A stretch of 34,163 nt of DNA from a virus. This document shows, one piece after another, positions 1 through 9,005 of the stretch (position 1 is the first letter of the stretch; every line of letters starts with the position of its first letter). The position numbers were made by a program, and so were the translations under genes. The stretch covers positions 1 through 34,163 of IMG/VR virus record IMGVR_UViG_3300047375_000463. One strand, 5' to 3'. A model generated the notes under the pieces. It was not told the DNA's origin. It made no database searches and was given only the letters and a program-made list of their open reading frames with translations.

Positions 1-2
1 TT

Positions 3-1097
3 GAATGGTGGCAATATTGGGACGGGGCTCATACTGGTTATGGCTCAGTTTATGATAATAATTATGCTACGAATCCTAATTTAATTTTGCAAACAGGCAA
101 TGGCGTGGCACAATATAACGTTTATATGAACGGCACTAGTGCAGCATTTTTAGAATCGTCGGCTGCGGCTCTTAATGTTTGGACTCATTACGCATTAGTT
201 AGAAGCGGTACGACTGTTACTTTGTATAGAAATGGTACCTCAACGGGTAGTATGACCTATGCTGGAGCTGTTGGAAATAGTAGTGTCATCGTAGGTATTG
301 GTAGCGGAACACCGGCTAATGCTTATGGAATTAAAGGTTATTTTTCTGACTTTAGAGTTGTAAAAGGCACTGCAGTTTATACATCTGCATTTACTCCTCC
401 AACTGCTCGATTAACTGCTATTAGTGGTACATCATTACTGACTTGTACAAATAAGAATGATATTTGGGATGCTTCATCTGGAAGTCAAATAATGACTAAA
501 AGCGGTAACGTAACTGCTAGTAATACACAAAGAAAATTTGCAACTTCGTCTGCTATATACTTTGACGGTAGTGGGGATTATTTAGATTTTGTTAAAAAGG
601 ATGAATATCATTTTGGTGGTTCTGATGATTTTACTGTTGAAGGATGGTGGTATTTTGCAGCAAATCCGAGCAGTTCTATTCCGCTTATTCTAATGGGCAC
701 TGGAGTTGATGCAACGCCTGCACATTATTCTGATTGGATAATGTATAGAAATGGGTCTGGTAATTTTTCATTTGGTCAGTATAGTAATACCGGTAATACA
801 TTTAGAAATTTTGCCAGTTTCGCACCAACATTAAATACATGGTATCATATTGCTGTATCAAGAAGCGGTACAGATTTAAAAGGATTTATTGATGGTGTAC
901 AACAAGGAAGCACAATTACTGATTCAACTGCGTGGACAAATAAATCTGGATCTAGACCTCTTAGAATGGGTCGTTTCATAAGTGGAGGAGGATCGAGTAG
1001 TTATTTCAATGGATATGCTCAAGATGTTAGAATTACTAAAGGACTAGCAAGATATACTAGTAACTTTACACCACCAACTACAGAATCTAAAGGATAA
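3..1097 (+). CDS. Tail fibre/adhesin-like protein with LamG-type domains, 5' partial
   Basis: The frame is open to the left edge, so the start lies outside the window; 364 codons are visible. Two similar concanavalin/LamG-like jelly-roll units can be seen. The first is entered at its EWW motif (codons 1-3); the second has FDGSGDYLDF followed by FTVEGWWYF. Both contain a 'W.H.A..R.G' strand (WTHYALVRSG, WYHIAVSRSG) and end in a similar 'D.R...G...Y...FTPPT' segment. Such repeats are common in phage tail-fibre and appendage proteins that bind sugars on the host surface. The role is inferred from domain type and from the next gene, which is also structural. No collagen-like or chaperone segment is visible. 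Confidence 0.75.
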   Translation, partial: EWWQYWDGAHTGYGSVYDNNYATNPNLILQTGNGVAQYNVYMNGTSAAFLESSAAALNVWTHYALVRSGTTVTLYRNGTSTGSMTYAGAVGNSSVIVGIGSGTPANAYGIKGYFSDFRVVKGTAVYTSAFTPPTARLTAISGTSLLTCTNKNDIWDASSGSQIMTKSGNVTASNTQRKFATSSAIYFDGSGDYLDFVKKDEYHFGGSDDFTVEGWWYFAANPSSSIPLILMGTGVDATPAHYSDWIMYRNGSGNFSFGQYSNTGNTFRNFASFAPTLNTWYHIAVSRSGTDLKGFIDGVQQGSTITDSTAWTNKSGSRPLRMGRFISGGGSSSYFNGYAQDVRITKGLARYTSNFTPPTTESKG

Positions 1098-1102
1098 TAA
1101 AG

Positions 1103-2389
1103 ATGAGTAAGTCGCGTATAATTGCTGGAAATTTAGGTGCTTCTTCTGGTGCTTCTTCTGGTGGAGGAGTTACTATCTATGCAAATTCTGCAGCACTGCC
1201 AACTTCTGGTAATACTGCCGGCGATTTAGCATTTACTACAGATAAAAAGGGCATGTTTAACTGGGATGGTGCTGCTTGGGATAGAATTTATTCAGGAGCT
1301 AACGAAGTTCCTAGTTGGGATTCTGCTTTACCGGGTGTTCTTACGCTAAAAGCCAATGGTGAGACAAGCATTATTAAGTTTAAAGCTGCTAGCGATATCG
1401 AAGGATTTCCTATTAATTATACTTATGAGACAGTACCTTCATATCCAGCACAACTTGATAGTGCATTTGGCCAAGATAGTGCTAGTGGTGGATCAGGTAT
1501 TTTAGATAGCACTAATCATCCGACAGAGCCTCGTATTACTTTAAAGCCATCAGTAAGAGATTCAGATGGCGGTGATTTTACATTAAGAATAAAAGCAAAT
1601 GATGGTTCGCATGTCATAACTTCATCATCAACAGTGTCATTATCATTCTATGAAGGTGATTATTTCTATGTTGCTAATTCAACCTATGCCGCATCGAAAG
1701 ATACAGTCGGCGTAACGGCGGATACATATCAAGGTAGTGCCGTAAGTTTAGGAACAGTCGGCGGATATCAAGGACATTACGGTGGTAAAACTCAAGCACA
1801 AAGTGGTGGTAACGTTAACAATGCATTGGTATGGGATTTAACTAACACTGGTGGATTTGATGCATCGACTGATTTGATTGTGTTTAGTATGTGGATACCA
1901 AATGAAACAGGAACTGGAATCGGAATTGGTGTATATGATAACGCGGCGGCAAAAAGTATAACTTTGGCAACTACCTCGTCCACCGGTTTGGGTAGACTAG
2001 ATGGTAACATGGGACTTTTCTCTAACTGGGATAATGACGGTGAATGGATTATGGCAATATGGGGTGGAGGTAATGCTATTGCTACTATTAACAACACCAC
2101 TTCTTCAGGATTTAGAATGTGGCCTGCACAAACGGGCGGAACCACAACTCTTGGTACAGAAATCGGTTCTGGACTTGGTACTGGTGGAGGATACACTCCA
2201 CCTACAGTAAGTCAACCAGGAATGGTATTCTGGAATGGTGGTGACGCTGGTTCTTATACAGCTGGTTACACATCTAGAACCGCGTTAGAATGGTATGTTA
2301 GAAGCTTCCAAGTTTATTACAACCAAACAACAAGTGGTAGAACAGTAGAACAAATTGTAGGCGCCCATCAAAAGTTAGTCTTTGCATAA
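1103..2389 (+). CDS. Putative virion/tail fibre structural protein
   Basis: This 428-residue protein is rich in Gly, Ser and Thr and has no enzymatic motif. The N-terminus contains a Gly/Ser linker and then a 'GDLAFTTDKKGMFNWDGAAWDRIY' type segment (broken here for length: GDLAFTTD..MFNWDGAAW), a motif seen in many marine phage fibre proteins. A beta-rich region follows (about residues 70-180, 'LKPSVRDSDGGDFTLRIKA'), resembling cadherin-like repeats, and the C-terminal half looks like a jelly-roll. The start ATG lies five bases after the stop of the preceding LamG gene, so the two are probably co-transcribed as late structural genes. Large reverse-strand ORFs here are shadows. Exact function is unknown. 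Confidence 0.65.
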   Translation: MSKSRIIAGNLGASSGASSGGGVTIYANSAALPTSGNTAGDLAFTTDKKGMFNWDGAAWDRIYSGANEVPSWDSALPGVLTLKANGETSIIKFKAASDIEGFPINYTYETVPSYPAQLDSAFGQDSASGGSGILDSTNHPTEPRITLKPSVRDSDGGDFTLRIKANDGSHVITSSSTVSLSFYEGDYFYVANSTYAASKDTVGVTADTYQGSAVSLGTVGGYQGHYGGKTQAQSGGNVNNALVWDLTNTGGFDASTDLIVFSMWIPNETGTGIGIGVYDNAAAKSITLATTSSTGLGRLDGNMGLFSNWDNDGEWIMAIWGGGNAIATINNTTSSGFRMWPAQTGGTTTLGTEIGSGLGTGGGYTPPTVSQPGMVFWNGGDAGSYTAGYTSRTALEWYVRSFQVYYNQTTSGRTVEQIVGAHQKLVFA

Positions 2390-2396
2390 TTCTTAG

Positions 2397-2425
2397 TGTA
2401 CTTTCGACGTATTATGTATTATAAT
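2397..2425 (+). promoter_or_regulatory. Early/middle-type promoter upstream of uvsY
   Basis: TGTACT (2397-2402), 17-nt spacer, TATAAT (2420-2425). It lies in the short gap between the structural gene and uvsY and matches eleven other sites in this window in motif and exact spacing. Confidence 0.75.
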
Positions 2426-2449
2426 ATATAATACTGTATGGAGTAAATG

Positions 2450-2896
2450 ATGATTGATTTGAAAGCTATCCACGAAATGTGGGCAAAAGACTGTGTTATC
2501 GATTCAAACGAACTCGATAAATCCTCACGAGAACAACCTCTCTTACACGCTAAGTATCTTGAGCTTCTCTCAACGTATAAGCTACAATCAAAGCGTGCTG
2601 AGTTCCAACAAAAAGTTCTATTAAAGCAGAAATGGCTATATTACAATGGTAAGATGGATCATGAAACCTTACAGGAACTTGGTTGGGAAGCTGATCCTTT
2701 TAACGGTCTTAAAATACTTAAAGGTGAACTTGATTATTATTATGATAGCGATCCTGAAATTCAGAAATCTGAGGAAAAAATACAGTACTATAAGACTGTT
2801 ATAGATACTTTAACAGACATTATTAACAATATTAATTGGCGTCATCAGACGATATCAAATATAATTAAATGGAAACAATTCGAGTCAGGAAACTAA
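2450..2896 (+). CDS. uvsY: UvsY recombination mediator protein
   Basis: The protein (148 aa; T4 UvsY is about 137 aa) resembles T4 UvsY in size, in its acidic/basic pattern and in gene position directly before uvsW. The N-terminus (DLKAIHEMWAKDCVIDS..L) matches the 'DLQEELKKDVFIDSTKL' region of T4 UvsY, and a central KVLLKQKWLYYNGK stretch matches its KVALKARLDYYSG. UvsY helps load the UvsX recombinase on gp32-coated single-stranded DNA. Two ATGs are available, 2447 and 2450. I chose 2450 because GGAG (2440-2443) is then 6 nt away. It overlaps uvsW by 28 nt. Confidence 0.85.
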   Translation: MIDLKAIHEMWAKDCVIDSNELDKSSREQPLLHAKYLELLSTYKLQSKRAEFQQKVLLKQKWLYYNGKMDHETLQELGWEADPFNGLKILKGELDYYYDSDPEIQKSEEKIQYYKTVIDTLTDIINNINWRHQTISNIIKWKQFESGN

Positions 2897-4347
2897 ATCA
2901 TGCTAATCTTCACATTCAATGTGATAGTGGCACTGCCCAGGAATTAAACGAGTTTTTCTCGTTCTATGTTCCTGGTTATAAATTCATGCCAGCATTTAGA
3001 AATCGAATGTGGGATGGAAAGATTCGATTGTTTACAGTGATGTCAGGCGAATTACCTGCTGGCCTCTACCCACATCTTTTACAGTTTGCAGAAAAAAGAG
3101 ATTATCTTATTGAGGTAATTGACTCTCCATATGGTCGTATAGATGACTATAATAAAGTAGAAGTAAAAGAACTCTATAATTTTATTACAGATCTTGGCAT
3201 GCCGTATATCATTCGTGATTATCAGTTTGATGCAGTATCAACTGGAATACATCGTAAACGCGGTGTTCTTCTTTCTCCAACCGGATCTGGTAAATCACTT
3301 GTCATATATGCTTTAACTCGATGGTATCTTGAGAATGAAGATAAAATGGTACTTGTGATTGTGCCTACAACTTCTCTAGTTGAACAGATGTATGGTGACT
3401 TTAAAGATTATGGATATGATGTAGAGAATGAAGTTCATAAAATTTATTCAGGTAAAGATAAAAATACTACAAAAAGAGTTGTAATATCTACATGGCAATC
3501 TATCTATAAATTATCAAGAGATTGGTTTCATCATTTTGGTATGGTAGTTGGCGATGAGTGTCATGGGTTTAAATCAAAATCACTTATGTCAATTATGAAC
3601 AAAGCATCTGAAGCTGAGTATAGATTCGGAACAACAGGAACATTAGATGGAGCTCAAACACATGAACTCGTACTCCAAGGTTTATTCGGTAAAATATATC
3701 GCGTTACCACGACAAAGTCCTTACAAGATAACGATACTCTCGCCCAGCTCAAAATTAAACGAATTGTACTTAAATATGCAGAGACGGTACGTAAGGAGTT
3801 TGGTAAGAGAACATATCAGGATGAAATCGATTTCATTGTAAGCAATCAATTTAGAAATAAGTTTATTCGTAATCTTGCTCTCGATCTGAAAGGTAACACG
3901 CTTATTTTATATAACTACGTTGAGAAGCATGGTAAGCCTATTTTTGAGCTTATAGATAATAAGGTAGATGAAAATAGAAAAGTATTCTTTGTAAGTGGAG
4001 ATGTATCCGCGACAGACAGAGAAGCTATCAGAGCTATAGTGGAGAAACAAAAAAATGCTATCATTGTCGCATCTCTGGGTACTTTTAGTACCGGTATTAA
4101 TATTAGGAATCTACACAATATTATCTTTGCTTCACCTTCGAAGAGCCAGATCAGAGTTCTTCAAAGCATTGGACGAGGATTAAGAAAGTCAGAAGACGGT
4201 AGTGCTACTACATTATACGACATATCCGACGATATTAGTTGGGAAAAAAGAAAAAATTACTCATTACTTCATTCATTCGAGAGGCTTAAAATGTATCAGA
4301 AAGAACAATTCGAATATAAAACAGTACAATTAGAAATCCAATCATGA
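2869..4347 (+). CDS. uvsW: UvsW superfamily-2 DNA/RNA helicase
   Basis: 492 aa, similar to the roughly 500 aa of T4 UvsW. An N-terminal double-stranded-DNA-binding region (YKFMPAFRNRMWDGKIRL) matches the T4 start region. The Walker A motif PTGSGKS is near residues 137-143, a DECH box follows near residue 230, and the C-terminal RecA-like domain carries ASLGTFSTGINIRNL and QSIGRGLRK (motifs V and VI). UvsW unwinds branched DNA and R-loops, driving late recombination-dependent replication and shutting down origin initiation. The gene overlaps uvsY upstream and ends in an ATGA overlap with the next gene, so translation is probably coupled. Confidence 0.93.
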   Translation: METIRVRKLNHANLHIQCDSGTAQELNEFFSFYVPGYKFMPAFRNRMWDGKIRLFTVMSGELPAGLYPHLLQFAEKRDYLIEVIDSPYGRIDDYNKVEVKELYNFITDLGMPYIIRDYQFDAVSTGIHRKRGVLLSPTGSGKSLVIYALTRWYLENEDKMVLVIVPTTSLVEQMYGDFKDYGYDVENEVHKIYSGKDKNTTKRVVISTWQSIYKLSRDWFHHFGMVVGDECHGFKSKSLMSIMNKASEAEYRFGTTGTLDGAQTHELVLQGLFGKIYRVTTTKSLQDNDTLAQLKIKRIVLKYAETVRKEFGKRTYQDEIDFIVSNQFRNKFIRNLALDLKGNTLILYNYVEKHGKPIFELIDNKVDENRKVFFVSGDVSATDREAIRAIVEKQKNAIIVASLGTFSTGINIRNLHNIIFASPSKSQIRVLQSIGRGLRKSEDGSATTLYDISDDISWEKRKNYSLLHSFERLKMYQKEQFEYKTVQLEIQS

Positions 4348-4811
4348 GCGGTGAATATAAACAATTTAAGCTTACAAACGGTGAAGAAATGGTGTGTGAG
4401 TTAGTAGCATCTGGTGATGAAGATTCTACAGCCGATGTGATTATAAGACGCTGCATGAAAATTGTAGTTACAGATGACCTTGAAGATAATGTAAGATACT
4501 ATACATTAAAACCATGGATGTCTTTTATGGATGATACACAAGAACTAGTGGCTCTTAATTCTGTGCACATTGTAGGAGAATGTAAACCATCTGAAACAAT
4601 CATGATCCATTACGCAGCAGCTCTTGCAGACGCAGATAAATACAATAAGGTAAGACAAGCTGGATTAAGTCTAAAAGAAATAGAAGAAAAGCTAAAAGAA
4701 TTATCAGACGAAGAAATGGACGCATTTATTTCAGCTAAATTTGACGAAATTGAAAAAGATTCTGATACAGCGAATGTCATTCAATTTAAACCAAAAGGCA
4801 CATTACATTGA
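4344..4811 (+). CDS. Conserved phage protein of unknown function, Lsm-like N-terminus
   Basis: 155 aa, starting in an ATGA overlap with the uvsW stop. The N-terminus (YKQFKLTNGEEMVCELV, then IIRRCMKIVV) has the 'G....CEL' strand pattern typical of small Sm/Lsm-like beta barrels. The middle contains aromatic residues and the C-terminal third is a charged, probably helical or coiled region (KEIEEKLKELSDEEMDAF). I recall similar proteins in this position in marine T4-like phages, but no function is known to me. An RNA- or nucleic-acid-binding role would be a guess from the Lsm-like pattern. Confidence 0.7.
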   Translation: MSGEYKQFKLTNGEEMVCELVASGDEDSTADVIIRRCMKIVVTDDLEDNVRYYTLKPWMSFMDDTQELVALNSVHIVGECKPSETIMIHYAAALADADKYNKVRQAGLSLKEIEEKLKELSDEEMDAFISAKFDEIEKDSDTANVIQFKPKGTLH

Positions 4812-5440
4812 GTTTTTTAATCCATCCATTACCACCTGAAAACGTATTTGTTCGCAAAGAATATTTGTATGATCTAGAACATGGTCATGGTGAATTAACA
4901 CCTGGTATATGGATCTCTGTTAAATCAACACAATATAAGGCGCTATACTTTGAAACACTTCTTACAGAATATGGAGCACTCTATGATAAACTTCCTCTCT
5001 CCGCATTCGTTTGGAAAACAGATCATGGTGATCTTCCTCTTGATGTTTTGCAGCTTTGGGATTGCTTTGATTACGACTTAACAGTTGTAGAAAAACCTAT
5101 CCTAAGTAGGTGTGAGTTTTTCGGAAAAGACAAGCAGATGCACGCTGGGGAGTATATGTTCACAATAGACAATGCTCATCGTGACAAATCGACAATAGAC
5201 ATAAATTTTTCTGAACACGACCCCGAACATAAAAGCTTTAATATTATACAATTGGATAATGGACAATTTGCGGCTCAACCTAACAATAGAGTATTATTTA
5301 GAGATTCTAGTCTGACATTACCAGATCTAAAACAACCAGATTTTAAAGTATGTACTCAAAACTATAGAGTAGAAACCGAACCTAAATGGTCGGTTGGACA
5401 TACAGACGAATGGCAATACAAAACCCTTGATGGAAATTAA
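4808..5440 (+). CDS. Conserved phage protein of unknown function
   Basis: 210 aa. The frame opens with a TTG overlapping the upstream stop (TTGA); no ATG is present nearby in frame, so TTG is the likely start. The sequence is rich in aromatic and acidic residues with motifs such as FLIHPLPPENVFVRKEYLYDL and, in the C-terminal part, VCTQNYRVETEPKW and GHTDEWQYKT. There is no signal peptide, membrane segment or catalytic motif I can name. Position between uvsW and gp55 suggests a conserved member of the marine T4-like core. It is the last gene of the uvsY unit, since a 148-nt gap with a new promoter follows. Confidence 0.65.
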   Translation: MSFLIHPLPPENVFVRKEYLYDLEHGHGELTPGIWISVKSTQYKALYFETLLTEYGALYDKLPLSAFVWKTDHGDLPLDVLQLWDCFDYDLTVVEKPILSRCEFFGKDKQMHAGEYMFTIDNAHRDKSTIDINFSEHDPEHKSFNIIQLDNGQFAAQPNNRVLFRDSSLTLPDLKQPDFKVCTQNYRVETEPKWSVGHTDEWQYKTLDGN

Positions 5441-5535
5441 GTACTACTGCCTCCCGGAAAACTTTATAGTTTATTATATACTATCTGGCAGAAAAGTACA
5501 CACTTATATTTTCCTCTAAAAATAAAATTATACTA

Positions 5536-5564
5536 TGTACAAATACGACTGACTAGTATATAAT
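5536..5564 (+). promoter_or_regulatory. Promoter upstream of gp55
   Basis: TGTACA (5536-5541), 17-nt spacer, TATAAT (5559-5564) at the end of the 148-nt intergenic region 5441-5588. The rest of that gap is AT-rich and shows nothing else I can support. Confidence 0.8.
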
Positions 5565-5588
5565 TACTATAATATGAAAGGAAGCGAT

Positions 5589-6182
5589 ATGGCAAGAACT
5601 AAACGCGCTAGCATACATTACGTAAATAATGCTGAATTCTCACAGGCTGTAGTCGACTATGTTACTACTGTAAGAGAAGCTAAGGCAAAAGACGAAAAAC
5701 TCCCTATTGTAACTGATTACATTGCCAGCTGTTTCTTACGAATTGCTGAAGGGCTGTCTCATAAATCTAATTTTATTCGCTATACTTATCGTGAAGAGAT
5801 GGTTATGGATGCAGTTGAAAATTGTTTAAAAGCAATTGAAAATTACAACCTCGAAGCGGCAACAAGAACTGGCAAACCAAATGCATTTGCTTATTTTACA
5901 CAAATAACTTGGTATGCATTTCTTCGCCGCATTGCAAAAGAAAAGAAACAGCAAGACATTAAGTTTAAATATTTATCAAAAGCTGATATATCTGTTTTTC
6001 TCGATAATAATCTAGGTGATGATATGTCTCAACAAGTAGTAGGTGCATTTGTTGATACACTTCGTGATCGTATTGAAAAAGTAAGAAACGTTGACACCGA
6101 AGTGAAAGAATTTGTAAAAGAAGAAAAGAAAAAACGTAAAGCACGTGCAGCTGATTCTGATCTATCGGATTTCTTAAAATGA
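5589..6182 (+). CDS. 55: gp55 late-transcription sigma factor
   Basis: 197 aa, close to T4 gp55 (185 aa). The N-terminus RASIHYVNNAEFSQAVVDY matches the T4 'YNYVNNKELLQAIIDW' region. RIAEGLSHKSNFIRYTYREEMVMDAVENCLKAIENYN corresponds to its sigma region 2-like core, and the protein ends SDLSDFLK like the T4 hydrophobic C-terminal clamp-binding tail. gp55 replaces sigma70 on host RNA polymerase, recognises TATAAATA and is coupled to the sliding clamp gp45. I chose ATG 5589, preceded by AAGGA at 6-7 nt spacing, over ATG 5574, which has no SD. The 3' end overlaps gp47 (ATGA). Confidence 0.92.
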   Translation: MARTKRASIHYVNNAEFSQAVVDYVTTVREAKAKDEKLPIVTDYIASCFLRIAEGLSHKSNFIRYTYREEMVMDAVENCLKAIENYNLEAATRTGKPNAFAYFTQITWYAFLRRIAKEKKQQDIKFKYLSKADISVFLDNNLGDDMSQQVVGAFVDTLRDRIEKVRNVDTEVKEFVKEEKKKRKARAADSDLSDFLK

Positions 6183-7240
6183 AAGTAGCAGTATTAAATG
6201 ACACGCATTGCGGTATACGTAACTCTTCCGAAATCTTTCTCAACAACTCGGCAAAGTTTTACAAAGAAGTCTTTTTTCCTTACTGTCAAGAACATGGGAT
6301 TGAGCAAGTCTTACACTTGGGCGACTATTATGACCACCGGAAATTTGTAAACTTTAAAGCGCTTAATCATAATCGTAAGTATTTCTTAGATCCTCTTCGT
6401 AAACTCGGTATGAAGATGGATATTATACCAGGAAATCATGACACATATTATAAGAATACGAATGATCTTAATTCGTTAAAAGAATGTCTCGGCCATTATA
6501 TGAATGAAATCCATATTGTTATGGAACCGTCTGTAATGGAATATGGTTCTCTTCGAATCGCACTTCTCCCTTGGATCAATTCTGAGAACTATGAGACATC
6601 AATGAAGTTCATTCAAGAGTGCAAAGCTGACTGGCTCGGTGCGCACCTTGAATTGAACGGATTTGAAATGATGCGTGGAATTAAGAATACGCATGGTATG
6701 TCACCAGATATATTTAAACGTTTTGAATTAGTATTGACTGGCCATTTTCATTGTTCTTCTCGTAGAGATAATATTTGGTATCTTGGCAGTCAAACTGAAT
6801 TCTTCTGGTCAGATGCTCATGACCCCAAGTATTTCCATGTAATTGATACAGAAACTCGTGATGTAGAAAAAATAAGAAATCCTCACACTTTATTTGAAAA
6901 AATTGTGTACAATGACGAGAAAATAGATTATAATAACTATAATGTCGAAAATTTAGATGGCAAGCTTGTTAAGGTTGTCGTTGTAAATAAAGCAGACATG
7001 TTTACATTTGACAGGTTCATTGATCGTATTCAATCTCAGAATATCGTTGAACTAAAAATTGCTGAGAACTTTCAAGAGTTTCTTGGCGAAAATATTGAAG
7101 ATGAGAAGATTAATTTTGATGACACTCAAGAGATCGTTGATTCTTATATCGATGCTGTTGATACAGATCTTGACAAGGACAAAATTAAGATTCAAGTACG
7201 TGAACTTATGACGGAAGCACAGGCTCTGGATTTTGCATGA
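6179..7240 (+). CDS. 47: gp47 recombination nuclease subunit (Mre11/SbcD family)
   Basis: 353 aa, similar to T4 gp47 (about 339 aa). Calcineurin-like phosphoesterase motifs run in order: NDTHCG near residue 8, GDYYDHR near 48, GNHDT near 85, and later LTGHFHC with conserved histidines. Partnered with gp46, the Rad50 homologue, it resects DNA ends and degrades host DNA to feed phage DNA synthesis. It starts in an ATGA overlap with gp55 and ends in an ATGA overlap with gp46. Its coding sequence contains a promoter-like element at 6906-6934. Confidence 0.93.
   Translation: MKVAVLNDTHCGIRNSSEIFLNNSAKFYKEVFFPYCQEHGIEQVLHLGDYYDHRKFVNFKALNHNRKYFLDPLRKLGMKMDIIPGNHDTYYKNTNDLNSLKECLGHYMNEIHIVMEPSVMEYGSLRIALLPWINSENYETSMKFIQECKADWLGAHLELNGFEMMRGIKNTHGMSPDIFKRFELVLTGHFHCSSRRDNIWYLGSQTEFFWSDAHDPKYFHVIDTETRDVEKIRNPHTLFEKIVYNDEKIDYNNYNVENLDGKLVKVVVVNKADMFTFDRFIDRIQSQNIVELKIAENFQEFLGENIEDEKINFDDTQEIVDSYIDAVDTDLDKDKIKIQVRELMTEAQALDFA
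6906..6934 (+). promoter_or_regulatory. Intragenic promoter inside gp47, upstream of gp46
   Basis: TGTACA (6906-6911), exactly 17 nt, TATAAT (6929-6934), the same architecture as the intergenic promoters. It lies about 300 nt before the gp46 start and could raise gp46 expression. It also encodes VYNDEKIDYNN in gp47, so coincidence is possible. Confidence 0.5.
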
Positions 7241-8979
7241 TTAAATTTCAAACTCTCCGATACAAGAACTTCTTGTCATCGGGAAACACTTTTACTGAAA
7301 TCAATTTGAATAAAGACAAGACTACTCTTGTTGTAGGTCAAAATGGTGCAGGTAAATCTACTATGCTCGATGCCATATCATTTGGTCTTTTTGGTAAGGC
7401 ACATCGTAATATTAATAAAGCACAACTTGTAAACTCAATTAATAATAAAGGAAGTTTAGTTGAGGTAGAATTCAATATTGGTACAGCTCGATATAAAGTA
7501 TGTCGTGGTATCAAACCAAATGTATTTGAGATCTGGAAGAATGGTGATATGATTAATCAATCATCTCATTCAAAAGAATATCAAAAGATACTCGAACAAA
7601 ATATATTGAAGTTAAACCATAAGTCTTTCCATCAGGTAGTTGTATTAGGTAGCTCCTCATTTATCCCCTTTATGCAACTACCTGGCGGAGTACGTCGAGA
7701 AGTCATTGAAGATCTTCTTGACATTAATGTATTTTCAAAGATGAACATAATCCTAAAGGAACGAAATGCGCAGTTAAAAGATAATCTCAAACAGATAGAC
7801 TATAACATAGATATCGTAAAAACTAAAATTGAATCTCAAAAGAAGTACATTCGCGATATCGCAGCACTAACTGAAGAGAATCGGAAGGATTATGAATCTA
7901 GGATACATGCATCGCAGAATAACATCGATGAACTACAGGCTGAGAATAGTGAGCTTGGCCTCGGACTCGATGAATCTATATCAGAAGCCGATGAAAGGTT
8001 ACGATCTTTACAGAATCGGAAGCAGGACTTACTCCTCAGAAGTCAAGATAGGCAGACGAATATCCGCGACCTCGAGAAGCGGATCACCTTTTTCGACGAG
8101 AATGAGTCGTGTCCCGTGTGCGACCAAGCCATTTCAGACGGCCATAAACATGAGATTTTACGGTCAACGAAAGAATCTCAGGATAGGGGGAAGGCAGCGC
8201 TTAAGCAAATCGGAGTTGAAGGCCAAGGAGTGGAATCGCAGATTAATGATCAGACTAGCATACTTTCAACGCTTCGGGATCGGGTACATAAAATCACTTC
8301 CAATACCCGCGAGATTACGTCCCTCAACTCGACGATATCTGATTACCGAACGCATATAGAAAAAGAGGTTGGCACGGATCTTACTGAAGCTCGTGCCGAT
8401 CTTACAAAATTTGAAGATGACAGAAGCGATCAACTTGAAAACAAAATGAAAATATCTGAAGAGTTTAATTATAATTTTGTCATCGTAGAAATGTTAAAAG
8501 ACACAGGAATTAAGACAAAGATTATCAAGCAGTATTTGCCTGTTATGAATAAACTAGTCAATCAGTATTTACAAATACTTGACTTCTTTGTTCACTTTCA
8601 TCTTGACGAATCATTTCAAGAAGTAATTCGTTCTCGTCATAGAGATGAATTTACTTATGATTCATTTAGTGAAGGTGAAAAACAGAGAATTGATTTGGCT
8701 CTTCTCTTTACTTGGAGACAGGTAGCAAAGATGAAGAACTCTGTATCAACTAATCTTCTCTTACTCGACGAAACTTTTGATTCAAGTCTAGACCATGATG
8801 GCGTAGAAAATCTACTTAAGATTCTTTACACTCTTGGTGATGATACAAATGTATTTGTCATTTCTCATAAAGGTGAAATCCTTGATGGTAAGTTCAATAA
8901 TAAAATTGAATTCGTAAAAGAAAAAAACTTTAGCAAGATGAAAAATAACAGTGTACAAGCTAATGAACTTGTGTTATAA
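7237..8979 (+). CDS. 46: gp46 recombination nuclease ATPase (Rad50/SbcC family)
   Basis: 580 aa (T4 gp46 about 560). The N-terminal ABC-type ATPase half has Walker A GQNGAGKST (residues 34-42). A long coiled-coil follows, with a zinc-hook CPVC at residues 292-295. The C-terminal half carries the signature SFSEGEKQRIDLA and Walker B LLLLDETFDSSLD. It forms the end-resection complex with gp47. The central coiled coil (roughly 7860-8350) uses codons such as CGG, AGG, CCC and GGG that are rare in the flanking ATPase halves and leaves a 155-codon overlapping frame open. The promoter for gp45 overlaps its last codons. Confidence 0.94.
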   Translation: MIKFQTLRYKNFLSSGNTFTEINLNKDKTTLVVGQNGAGKSTMLDAISFGLFGKAHRNINKAQLVNSINNKGSLVEVEFNIGTARYKVCRGIKPNVFEIWKNGDMINQSSHSKEYQKILEQNILKLNHKSFHQVVVLGSSSFIPFMQLPGGVRREVIEDLLDINVFSKMNIILKERNAQLKDNLKQIDYNIDIVKTKIESQKKYIRDIAALTEENRKDYESRIHASQNNIDELQAENSELGLGLDESISEADERLRSLQNRKQDLLLRSQDRQTNIRDLEKRITFFDENESCPVCDQAISDGHKHEILRSTKESQDRGKAALKQIGVEGQGVESQINDQTSILSTLRDRVHKITSNTREITSLNSTISDYRTHIEKEVGTDLTEARADLTKFEDDRSDQLENKMKISEEFNYNFVIVEMLKDTGIKTKIIKQYLPVMNKLVNQYLQILDFFVHFHLDESFQEVIRSRHRDEFTYDSFSEGEKQRIDLALLFTWRQVAKMKNSVSTNLLLLDETFDSSLDHDGVENLLKILYTLGDDTNVFVISHKGEILDGKFNNKIEFVKEKNFSKMKNNSVQANELVL

Positions 8980-8980
8980 T
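8952..8980 (+). promoter_or_regulatory. Promoter upstream of gp45
   Basis: TGTACA (8952-8957), 17-nt spacer ending TGTGT, TATAAT (8975-8980). It overlaps the 3' end of gp46. An SD (GGAGG) and ATG 9006 follow. Confidence 0.8.
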
Positions 8981-9005
8981 ATACTTATCTTTTGGAGGAT
9001 ATATA

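Noticed and set aside
1792-2196. 134-aa minus-strand ORF opposite the structural gene
   Set aside because: Proline-rich low-complexity shadow of a Gly/Thr-rich gene, with no SD or promoter.
7892-8359. 155-aa ORF in the second frame inside gp46
   Set aside because: No ribosome-binding site, no recognisable domain, fully inside a strong gp46 frame; open by local codon bias. Kept only as part of the codon-use observation.
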